Source of the DNA: Pigoraptor vietnamica
Taxonomy: Eukaryota > Opisthokonta > Filasterea
DNA length: 13,159 nucleotides
Assembly: GCA_943704525.1 (NCBI GenBank)
Contig: CALSCQ010003118.1
Location: 1-13,159 of the forward strand
Reading direction: 5' to 3'
Shown: positions 1 to 8,181 of the stretch, one piece after another
Position numbering within the stretch: position 1 is the first letter of the stretch
Layout of the letters: the number at the start of each line of letters is the position of its first letter
Made by a program: the position numbers and the translations under genes
The notes under the pieces: generated by a model
Told to the model about the DNA's origin: nothing
Seen by the model: the letters and a program-made list of their open reading frames with translations, nothing else
Databases searched by the model: none

Positions 1-396
1 GGGGGGGGAAGGAGGGTGGTATCTATTGCCTCGTGAACACATTAGGCGCGGGGATGCTGCATGCATCCATGATTGCGTCCGCAGGCAGCTCGCAGTGCCC
101 AGGGACCATACAGAACGTGATACTGGCTCGAAGGGGATGCAACACGCACTGCACATTTATTATGTTTGCATCCGGCTCGCCCGCCCAGGGCGAACACACA
201 GAACGCAACATACTGTCAGTCTCGTAAACTGGATGCTCCACGGCAAGCCGCTGCTGAAATACGGCTTAACATTCTTTAACACGTCGCCACTTTCAGCGCC
301 GCAGAGTCAGTTGTGCTACCAAATGGGGTCGGTGTCCTTCAGATTGCACACGCACTGGCAGCAGCAGAATGCGCCCGGCAACCAACGTTTCGCACC
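1..396. other. Left-edge stretch without a confident gene
   Basis: The stretch begins with a run of eight G and lies downstream of the minus-strand coiled-coil gene. The only open frame worth naming is a 72-codon minus-strand ORF (241 to 23) with an ATG start, a TAG stop and ordinary-looking composition. I recognise no domain in it and it has no visible promoter or splice context, so I do not call it a gene. It could be a small gene, a piece of a decayed gene, or chance. Confidence 0.4.
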
Positions 397-1508
397 TTAC
401 TTCCCAACTAAACAACCGCGGTCTACGCCTTTCCGCCGGGTCGACAGATGGTGCTTCGTGCGGCGGCCGGCGGGCTTGACATACGCCGCTTCCTGCACGT
501 AGAGCCGAGCCACGTCCGGTTTCAAAACGACCCAGCCGACGTTGGTCCGGTCGCAAATGGACCTCAAGAAGCACTCGTACACCTCCACCAAGCCAGATAT
601 GAACACGGCCTTGTTCGCGTCCGAGTTTTTGCATTTATCTTCGATGTGGCCCGCGTCGACAGCCGCGAAGAGCGACCGAGGCCTCGCCAGAGACACCTGA
701 TGGACGTCGGTCGAAAGGACTGGTACAGGCCGGCCATGTGGTCCGCAATTGAATCGTTGGCCTGCGTAACGCGAGCGCTGTCATGCGGCGCGTAAACATC
801 CACGTTGAGGCACGACGCGAAGTCCTTTAGCAGCCCTTTGTCCTCGCCGACAAACGGTTCCTTCGCGTCCTTACTGAGAACCGTCTTCCAAAGCTCCGCT
901 CGAGACGCGTTCGCCGGCAGCCCGTGGCGCTTCCGCAGGCCCGCCTCGAAGACATCCATCACGCCACGGCAGTGCAGCCTGTTGTTTCTTGCGAGGCGCA
1001 ACGCGGTTTCGTTCCTAAACTGATATTGCAGCAGCGCAATCTGAACAGCCGCCTTCTCGCGCGCCTCCTTCAGAACTTCGTCCTTCGCGTCCGCCTTCTC
1101 GCGCGCCTCCTTCAGAACTTCGTCCTTCGCGGCCGCCTTCTCGCGCACCTCCTTCAGAACTTCGTCCTTCGCGCGCTCGATCCGCTCCGCCTTCTCGCGC
1201 GCCTCCTTCAGAACTTCGCCCTTCGCGTCCGCCTTCTCGCGCACCTCCTTCAGAACTTCATCCTTCGCGCGCTCCATCCGCTCCGTCTGCTCGCGCGATT
1301 TCTTCAGAGCTTCGTCGATGAACTCCGCCATCTCGCGCGCCGCCTTCAGAGCTTCGTCCTTCGCGCGCTCGATCCGCTCCGCCTTCTCGCGCGCCTCCTT
1401 CAGAGTCTGCGCCGCTTTCTTTAACGCTCTTCCCACCAAAGAAACCACAGCGGACAGGCGCCTCTCGTCGTCGATGAGGGCGCTTAGCACGGGTGTGATG
1501 TCCTCCAT
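397..1508 (-). CDS. Coiled-coil repeat protein of unknown function, apparent frameshift
   Basis: Product not recognised. Reading starts at ATG 1508-1506 ([11 protein letters not shown]). From about residue 30 to 157 the protein is a highly charged helix of repeated 14-residue ([13 protein letters not shown] type) and 18-residue ([18 protein letters not shown] type) units, strongly predictive of a coiled coil. A non-repetitive region follows ([39 protein letters not shown]). The starting frame then degenerates into an Arg/Thr/Ser-rich tail ending at 564. The sensible continuation is in another minus frame, from about 700 down to the TAA at 397-399 ([48 protein letters not shown]). Joining them needs a shift equal to one missing base near 690-735, or a 74-nt intron (GTTACG to CAG, 770-697) with a poor donor. 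A frameshift, or a base error in the assembly, fits better. The gene diverges from the FolB gene. Confidence 0.6.
1051..1422 (-). repeat. Interleaved 42-nt and 54-nt in-frame coding repeats
   Basis: On the plus strand, the unit beginning gccttctcgcgcgcctcc recurs, some copies diverged, at 1051, 1093, 1135, 1189, 1231, 1285, 1327 and 1381. The spacings are 42, 42, 54, 42, 54, 42 and 54 nt. All are multiples of three, so the repeats encode 14- and 18-residue helical units. The copies nearest 1051-1135 are the most alike and those toward the gene's 5' end the most diverged, consistent with recent expansion at the 3' side of the array. Confidence 0.85.
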
Positions 1509-1837
1509 CGGGTCGACGTGGACGGCGACGGGACTCGCAAACCGCCGGACTGCACACTAATGCGCGGCGGCGACACGGGCAAGGGATGCGCCTGCGGCGA
1601 CGCGCCTCCACGGAAGGCCGAGCATGGCGATGCGGACCGGGAGGCACGGCGGGAGGGCGAGAGGTTTTGTTACAGGGGGAAAAAAACAAAAAAAAAAATC
1701 TGAAAAAAAAAAAAATGAAGCCCTGATCGCGACCTCACGTGAGTCTTGCGATGGTAACACGGACGATTGCTAACATGGAAACTGTTGTTGAGCCGCCGTG
1801 CGTCTGCGCACTGCCTTTGCACAGCCGCTGCCGAGAA
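1509..1837. promoter_or_regulatory. Divergent intergenic region with poly(A) leader, mini-uORF and probable 5'-UTR intron
   Basis: This region separates the coiled-coil gene (minus) from the FolB gene (plus). A-rich tracts run from about 1680 to 1714, ending in twelve A directly before an ATG at 1715-1717. That ATG opens a frame of only three codons (ATG AAG CCC TGA). Downstream, GTGAGT at 1739 is a strong donor, TGCTAAC near 1768-1774 resembles a branch point, and TTGCACAG ends at 1824. Together they suggest an 86-nt intron (1739-1824) in the 5' untranslated region. If it is spliced, the first usable ATG is 1838. If not, ATGs at 1751 or 1775 would extend the protein by 29 or 21 residues. Confidence 0.5.
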
Positions 1838-1994
1838 ATGGACGCTCTTATTGTGCGCAACCTTGTCGCAAGGAACACCATCGGCGTTGAGCGATGGGAA
1901 CGCGAGAAGAAGCAGAACATTCGGATTAACCTGTGGTGCGTCCACACACACACACACTCGCACACGCTACTGCACACACACACACACACGCACG

Positions 1995-2035
<41 letters not shown>

Positions 2036-3399
2036 GCACACGCTACTGCACACACACACACACACATACACACTCACGCACGCACGCATACACACACACA
2101 CACACACACACACACTCGCACACGCTAGTGCACACACACACACACGCACGCACGCACGCATGCACGCACCATGTGTTTGTATGCGTGCGTGCGTGCGTGT
2201 GTGTGTGTGTGTGTGCGTGTGTGTGTGCGTCCGTGCGTGTCTTCTCCCTATTATTTATTCGAAAGTGCCGCGCCACACACCTTCAGTTGGGCAGGTTTCT
2301 GTGTCATAGCAAGCGCTTTTGCACGCCCGGGGCAGTTACGCGCCCTTCATCTCGCCTTGTGTTGAACTCCACCCTCACTGACTCTGACTACGCTCAATGG
2401 CTCCACTGGCGTTCTGCCTCGGGCACTTAAGGATGTACACGGATGCCACGCGTTCCGGTGCATCCGACAGCCTTTCCGACAGCTATCACTATGGCAACGT
2501 GTCCAAGGCTGTCGTGGACTTTGCCGAGGCAGAGGCGTTCAAGACGGTCGAGGGGCTTGCGCACGGCATTGCAGAGCTTGCGATCCGCCAGTTTGGAGGT
2601 GCGCGCATCAAGTCGTGTCCGCGCCGTGCATGGACTGTGCGCCGATGCTGACGCGGCCTCGTGTTGCCTGCTCAGTGCAAAAGATAACTGTGCGGGTCGA
2701 GAAGCCATCCGCCCTGCTGTTCGCGTCGTCAGCAGGCGTCGAGATCACCCGTTCGGCAGAGACCCTCACTGCGCAGGTGCGTGGGTGCATGTGCCGAGAG
2801 TTCCAAACGCGCGCTTGTTCGTGTGTGCGCGGCTGTGCACATTGGTGAGCGTGGTAAAAGCGTGCAAGTGGCCTATCGCCTGCCCCAATTTGATCGGCCG
2901 GCCCCTCTCGCGCGTCCCTGTATGCATGTAGGTGTCGCATCCCTCGGACAAGATTCTCATCACGGACCTTCTCGTCCGCTGCATCGTGGGCGTCAACCCG
3001 TGGGAGCGCGAGGAGAAGCAGTCTGTTGTCGTGAGCCTTGCGCTGTGGCTGGACGTCGAGGCTGCTGGCGAATCCGACAGGGTCACGCCCAAGGGAAACT
3101 ACCGTACCGTCGCAAAGGTGTGTGCCGCGTTCTGTTTTGTGCTGAAAATTGGTGGGTTATGCTGCGGCAGGAGCACCCGAGAGCTGAGTGAAACGATGCA
3201 GGCTGTCGTTGCTGCTATCGAAAGGAGCGCTTTCAAGACGATAGAGGCCCTTGCAACGGAGATTTCGCGCGTGTGCGTCGTGGACTGTGGCGTGCGCGAA
3301 GTGACCGTGTCCCTTCAGAAGCCGTCTGCGCTGTTGTTTGCAGATTGCGCGGCGATCGAAATAACGCGCAACCGCGCGCACTTTGAGCGTGCAGGATGA
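1838..3399 (+). CDS. folB: Tandem two-domain dihydroneopterin aldolase
   Basis: The predicted protein (249 aa) has two dihydroneopterin aldolase domains and should cleave 7,8-dihydroneopterin to 6-hydroxymethyl-dihydropterin and glycolaldehyde in folate synthesis. Exons: 1838-1935, 2432-2598, 2676-2776, 2932-3117, 3202-3399 (TGA). Each junction keeps frame and restores the fold. Domain 1 (residues 1-114) has TIGVERWEREKKQ, SDSYHYGNV, FKTVEGLA and VRVEKPSALLF. Domain 2 (127-241) has CIVGVNPWEREEKQ, GNYRTVAKAVV, FKTIEALA and VSLQKPSALLF. By family knowledge the likely catalytic Glu, Tyr, Glu and Lys are present in both: about 21/53/73/98 and 148/179/199/224. Start 1838 is chosen because family members begin just before the first strand. 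Fungal Fol1 has the same paired domains followed by HPPK and DHPS; here a stop follows domain 2. No targeting peptide is evident. Confidence 0.9.
1936..2431 (+). repeat. FolB intron 1, filled with CA then GT microsatellites
   Basis: This 496-nt intron (donor GTGCGT, acceptor TTAAG, phase 2, splitting a Trp codon) is mostly simple repeat. A CA-rich block spans about 1943-2168. It contains a higher-order unit, the phrase actcgcacacgcta(c/g)tgcac, recurring around 1957, 2033 and 2115 (spacing 76 and 82). A GT/GC-rich block follows at about 2171-2240. The last 190 nt are unique sequence and contain CTGAC-type branch-point candidates near 2376-2388. Confidence 0.9.
2131..2211. repeat. Perfect 31-bp inverted repeat with 19-nt loop
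   Basis: Bases 2131-2161 (CA-rich then CGCA-rich, ending GCAT) are the exact reverse complement of 2181-2211 (starting ATGC, then GTGC, then GT). The loop is 2162-2180. The match includes the change from the CA dinucleotide run to the CGCA tetranucleotide run, so it is more than chance pairing of generic CA with GT. In the FolB pre-mRNA it would form a long hairpin inside intron 1. Confidence 0.9.
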
Positions 3400-3791
3400 T
3401 AAAAAAAGACATAGTCACCTGATAATTTCCCACGAACGCGGAGAGGTGCCGTGCGTGTTAAGGGTCACGAGGACCGCTGGCGGGCACGTTACAACACAGG
3501 GTTACTCCTGTAGCCCATTACAGCCAACCAGAAGAGGGCCTGGGTCGTGCGACGGCGAACCCATCTCGGTTAACAAGCACGACGTGGGAATTGCGGCAAG
3601 AGACGAAAGTGCTGACGGTGCGTTTGGCCTTCAGGTCTGCGCCTTAATTCGCACGGCGGGACGCATGCCTCAACACGATGCGCCTTAAGCCGCGCGACGG
3701 ATGCAGTCAAGCACAAGCACTCAAAAATGACACGTACGGTGCACAAGTACTCAGCGTTACGGCTGTGCTTGAGTTCGCGACGACCCCTCCG
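3400..3791. other. Convergent intergenic region, no gene seen
   Basis: This lies between the FolB stop codon and the remains of the LRR gene. Just after the FolB stop there is an A-run (gataaaaaaag), but no AATAAA. The open frames across this stretch have no recognisable protein motifs, and I see no RNA gene or repeat. Confidence 0.5.
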
Positions 3792-4504
3792 TTACCTGCG
3801 CTGTGTCCATCGAACATTGGAGACAACCGCAACAGGCCAGTGAAGGGGGAAGGCGATGCACTTGGAAATGCCTTCGCCGTGCATGCTCACTTGCTGCAGC
3901 TCCTTCGGGAGGCGCGCACAACCGAGAGTGCCGAGCACTTTCACGACGAAAGCGCCGAAATGTCCGCTATGTTGTTGCAGTAGCTGATGTCCAGCTCACG
4001 CACACCCCCGTGCATGCTCACGTCACGCACGAGCGTGTTTCGCAGCAACAGCCTGCCCACACCCGCAAGCATGGAGACATCCTACACGGGGCAACCGTCG
4101 AGCACGAGCGTGTCGACGCCGCCGAGCTCGGACACATCGCGCAATTCGAAGCAGCCCGACAGGTACAAGTGCCTGACGGACTCAAGCGACGACACGCCCG
4201 AACCCGAACCATAGATGCGCACGCAGGGCACGTCGACGTTGTCGGCGGCCCGCACAGGAACGCACGACCGCGCAAGTGGCGAGAGGTTGCCGAACTTGTC
4301 GCCCAGATACACAGTGTGGCACTTGGCGAATCGAAACGATGTGGGACTGAGGCTCCGCAGTTCTTCTTCCCCTCAGTCGCACGACGCTCCTCAACCAAGC
4401 CGAAATGTCAGTGTCCCCGACGGGTTGTTAGTGCGTACAGTTTGGTCGTCGTCGCAAGTGAGCCATTCGTGGAGCGCTTCATGAAGCGCCCGGCTTGCGA
4501 TCAT
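3792..4504 (-). pseudogene. Decayed leucine-rich-repeat protein gene
   Basis: Reading right to left, segments of an LRR protein are visible but not in one frame. A first piece begins around ATG 4504 (MIASRALHEALHEWLTCDDD) and hits a TGA near 4395. A second runs from about 4372 (LRSLSPTSFRFAKCHTVYLG) through LRR-like units (VRHLYLSGCFELRDVSEL, VDTLVLDGC) to an in-frame TAG at 4083-4085. The same frame resumes beyond the TAG with more repeats (MLAGVGRLLLRNTLVRDVSM, VRELDISYCNNIADISALSS) to a TGA at 3939-3941. A third frame then continues (VLGTLGCARLPKELQQVSM) to a TAA at 3792-3794. Units are about 23 residues with the pattern LxLxxCxxVxDVSxL. Neighbouring genes stop at TAG and TGA, so code reassignment does not explain the stops. 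Best read as a recently decayed member of an LRR family; its function is unknown. Confidence 0.6.
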
Positions 4505-4879
4505 GTGATCCCATGCTCCACTTTTCAGTGCTAAAAAAATGCGCGTTATTTCATTACAAATTTCTGAATGTATCGAACGAATAATACTTAGTTTGGTTTT
4601 ATATAGAAAACCTTATTCGGATTAATGGAAATTGTGGTAGTAAATACATTGAGTAGTCGATAGCCATTCGAGTGGTCTGGTGGCAGTCATGTGTGCCAGT
4701 AATTCGTACCTCCAACCACGGAGGCATTCATCCCTCTCTCTTGAAACTGCGTCTGCTTGTCTTCATGTTGTCCTCGTTGCACGACACAAGGGCCAACGGA
4801 GTGGCTCTTTATTGACCCTTCTCTAGTAGTTCACTTAATCGCGTCGAGTGACTGCCGCGCAGTCCGTCGGTCTCCACGA
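4505..4879. promoter_or_regulatory. Divergent intergenic region with an AT-rich island
   Basis: This separates the LRR remnant (minus) from the phosphatase gene (plus). About 4531-4660 is clearly richer in A+T than the rest of the window and includes a TATA-like TTTTATATAG at 4597-4606, about 275 nt upstream of the phosphatase ATG. No gene is visible. The island may hold promoter elements for one or both flanking genes; this is inferred from composition and position only. Confidence 0.35.
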
Positions 4880-6254
4880 ATGGCCGCCCTTCGAGTGCTG
4901 ACATTCCTCGCGTTGGCCTGCGCTGTGCTGGCGGCCGCCATCGACAACTCGGACGTCTCGCTCGATGGTATCCCAACGCTGACCATGGCGGACGTGCCGA
5001 AGGACGTGGACCGCCTCTTTCGCGTTGGCGACGATGCCGTTTGCAAGGGGTGCAAAGTGGCTGTGACACTGCTCACGAAACTCCTGCCGTACATCAACAA
5101 TCGCGAGGAGATTAAGCCCGGCTCCATCTGCGACAAGATTCCGAACGATTTTTACGACTTTTGCCGTCCGATCGTGGACTTCAAGGGGTACACGGGCATG
5201 CTGGAGCGGGGCGGGCCGGAAGTCACGTGCGACGTGGTACGCAGCTGTCCTCCGAAAACGTGCTCCCCCACCACGCACACACACCGACCCTCACGCACAC
5301 ACACCGACTCTCACGCACACACATACATGTTAGCATGCGTAGAAGATGCAGACAGGCACACGAAGGGCGACTTACCTGTACATGCGCAATTGTGACCCGA
5401 ACTGACGACACGCGACTTCAGGCGTTCCCCGGCCACTGCAGCTCCGTCTGCTGCGCGGACGACACGCCCCAGCAGGTGCACATCTCGCTCCATCCCGTGA
5501 CGGGTCGTCCGGACATGGCCGTCTCTTGGGTGACCCTCAACCCGACGCCCTCGAGCACCGTCAAGTGGGTGGCACGTGATGCATGTTGCGTGTGCTTTCC
5601 TTGTGGCTTCCAGCAACGTCGGCCTATCGACTTCCCGCTCTGTTGTTGTCGACGTCAACTGACGAAGTGACCTGACGTGTTCTCTTGCGTGCGAATGAAA
5701 GGTTCGGCCTGTCGAGTGGCCAGTACGACCACAACTTTGACGGGACGTGCTTCACATATAACGACACGCACGCGCCGGGTGGCTGGACGGGCACCATCCA
5801 CGAGGCGTACATGGAGGGCCTGGCGCCGCTCACGACGTACTTTTACAAGGTATGCGAATATGTGCGCATTAATGGAAAATTGCCGTCGAGGGTGTGCTTC
5901 GCAAATTGTCGTGTGCGTGTGTCGATGTTTGAATTCGGGCGTGTGCGAGATGCCCTGTGGCTGCACGTTAAAGTGGGAGCGACGCTCGTTCCATCAGTTT
6001 GATGACATGCACCTTGCAGGTCGGCGACGATTCGGCTGGGTGGAGCGAGGAGTTTTCCTTCACGACCCCCTCGCTGGATGGCCACGCGGACGAGCCGATT
6101 GCGCTTGTGGCTGACATGGGAGTGCCCAACTCGGAGTTGACGGTGGCGCGTCTCATCGACGAAGTGAACAAGGGCTCCGTCAAGATGGTTCTGCACGCCG
6201 GAGACATCTCGTGTGAGTGGGCGCTGTGCAGTTTTTGTAGGTCGTGCCTGTCGT

Positions 6255-6299
<45 letters not shown>

Positions 6300-6300
6300 C

Positions 6301-6381
<81 letters not shown>

Positions 6382-7745
6382 CTGCGTGCAGTGGAGTGAC
6401 GATGAGTTCCGACTTTCACTGCGTTACGACTGCACCGTGCTTTCCTGACGCGATTGATCACCGCAGACGCCGACGGACGCCAGCATCTCTGGGACAGGTT
6501 CATGGCGAATGTGCAGCCGTTTGCCGCTCGTGTGCCCTACCAAGTGTGCCCCGGTGAGAGCAGGGCAACAGCCGCACGTCGACACACTCTGCGCACGCGG
6601 AGTAGGGCTTGCACGCATCCTTACGGCACTCTTGGCAGCGTAGAGACTGAATTGTGTTGCGTCTGGTACTCAATTTCTCCACACTCGCACTTCAGGCAAC
6701 CATGAGCGCATCGGTGACAGCGACCTCGTCGCCTACCTCGCGCGCTTCCCTCTCCCCGGCAAAGCGGAGGGGCGCGCGTGGTTTGCGTTTGATTACTCTC
6801 TCATCCACTTTATCTCCATCTCGACCGAGCACCCGACGGACTCAAGCAGCCCTCAGTGGCAGTGGCTTGCCGCCGAGCTTGAGCGCGCCAACACGGACCA
6901 GCAGCGCGCCCTCACGCCGTGGGTCGTCGTGTACGGCCACCGCCCCCTCTACTGCAGCAACACGCGGCCGGATATCGGTGGGTGCGCTATCTATTGGCAG
7001 TGAAACACAAATACACCACGCACGATGTGTGCGCGATGGCCTTGTACCCTGCACTCACCCTCTTTTTGCTGTTGTGTTTTGCCTCGCAGGCGACTGCACG
7101 GACATGGCGGCCAAGTTCCGCACCGATTTCGACGAGCTTTTCTACCGGCACTCTGTCGATGTTTACTTCACCGCCCACGTCCACAGGTGTGTCTTATGTG
7201 CCTCCTTTTGTGATGAATTGCGAGTGTTCCCTTCCCTTCCGTTCGTTCCCAAAGTCTCCGTGCGCACACATCTCGCTGACACGACTTTTTTCACCACTTC
7301 ATATAGCTACGAGAGGACGTGGCCTGTGCGGAACGCGACCGTGCAGGTGGGCTAAACCGCCAATTATCCTTATCTTCCCGTCGACTACTACTCACAGGGA
7401 TATGCCACGTCATAGCTGTTTTCTGCGCGCATTCTGTACCTAGCGGCTGTTATCCTCAAGACTCTTTTTTCGCTCTTCATCGCTCACCGCTCTAATCTCC
7501 CACCCCAACAGAACTCGTACGTGAACCCGACCTACCCCGTCCACATCATCAACGGCGCGGCGGGCAACATTGAGATGCTCGATGTTGACTGGCACGACCC
7601 CCAGCCCACGTGGTCTGCCGTGCGCATGTCCGTCTACGGCTACAACAAAATGTGGGCCAACCAGACGCACATGTCGTGGCAGTACATCCAGGATTCGGAC
7701 GGCGCCGTCGTCGACGAGTTCACGATCGTCAAGGCGAGGCAATAG
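4880..7745 (+). CDS. Secreted saposin-B / purple acid phosphatase fusion protein
   Basis: Predicted 526-aa secreted or lysosomal metallophosphatase. Exons: 4880-5236, 5422-5564, 5702-5849, 6020-6212, 6467-6553, 6696-6977, 7090-7186, 7307-7346, 7512-7745 (TAG). Residues 1-20 form a signal peptide. Residues 55-125 carry six Cys in saposin-B spacing (55, 58, 84, 95, 117, 125), the last supplied by exon 2. Residues about 137-233 match the beta-sandwich N-domain of purple acid phosphatases. The catalytic domain has all five motif blocks: VADMG (D248), GDISY (D278, Y281), GNHE (N311, H312), VVYGHRP (H391) and AHVHSYERTWP (H433, H435). Four of these blocks are only complete after splicing, which supports the model. 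By family knowledge these residues bind a dinuclear Fe/Zn-type centre and hydrolyse phosphomonoesters. The saposin domain suggests membrane-lipid contact. Saposin-B is well known fused to acid sphingomyelinase, a different metallophosphatase branch. Substrate unknown. Confidence 0.94.
5273..5330 (+). repeat. 20-bp tandem repeat in phosphatase intron 1
   Basis: The unit acgcacacacaccgac(c/t)ctc starts at 5273, 5293 and 5313, the last copy being partial. It lies within intron 1 (5237-5421), about 36 nt after the donor GTACGC. It is a CA-type microsatellite with a longer period. Confidence 0.85.
6258..6379 (+). repeat. GT microsatellite in phosphatase intron 4
   Basis: An almost pure GT tract of about 120 nt, with a short GTGC interruption near 6295-6308. 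It fills nearly half of intron 4 (6213-6466; donor GTGAGT, acceptor CCGCAG, phase 1, splitting the Tyr codon of the GDISY motif). Its length is likely to vary between isolates, and it is a likely place for assembly error. Confidence 0.95.
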
Positions 7746-8181
7746 GGCGTTGTTGGGCCGATGGTTGATACGCAGGCTCAATAGTTTTCTAGTTTGTATT
7801 TGCATGCGTTTCCCGCGCACTCGTTGGCATTTCGCGCGTTTCGTGAGTCGCCGTTTTTTGTAAAATAATTTTGCACTCGATGGTTGCGAACGGGACAGTC
7901 CACGTGCGGAGGACTCGTAGTTCAGCAACCGCCGTCGCAAACCCAACGCCCACTCACACGCGACACACACGAATGCGTGTGTCACAAGCAATAAACAAAC
8001 ACACGCAAAAAGTGAACCCCGTCACAGGACCATCGATCGATTCCATTTCATACGGTTCAAGCCCAGCTGAGACCGCCGCAACGCAACGCCCCGCGCACAC
8101 GCACACGCAAATACACAGCCGCATCCATCCACTGGCCGCCAAACAGACTGCGCCTCAACGGCACAGGCCGTCAATGGCCAA
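7746..8181. other. Convergent 3' intergenic region
   Basis: This lies between the phosphatase stop and the mL52 stop. An AATAAA at 7990-7995 on the plus strand is a possible poly(A) signal for the phosphatase transcript, about 245 nt after its stop; AT-rich TAAAATAAT at about 7861 is an alternative. The rest has scattered CA-rich words. An open plus-strand frame at 7871-8389 overlaps the mL52 last exon antisense and shows no motif, so it is treated as chance. Confidence 0.45.

Noticed and set aside
924-1424. Plus-strand ORF with Leu/Arg-rich repeats ([12 protein letters not shown])
   Set aside because: Antisense of the coiled-coil repeats; the minus strand gives the sensible charged helix and continues into non-repetitive coding sequence.
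2131-2211. CRISPR-like or transposon terminal inverted repeat reading of the inverted repeat
   Set aside because: The arms are simple-sequence microsatellite, there are no spacers, target-site duplications or transposase, and the position is inside an intron.
1933-2430. ORFs encoding poly-(Thr-His) or poly-(Cys-Val) across CA/GT tracts
   Set aside because: Translations of microsatellite DNA inside FolB intron 1.
8051-8061. GGTTCAAGCCC, a perfect match to a tRNA B-box
   Set aside because: The flanking bases do not form a T-stem and there is no A-box or acceptor stem at the right distance upstream.
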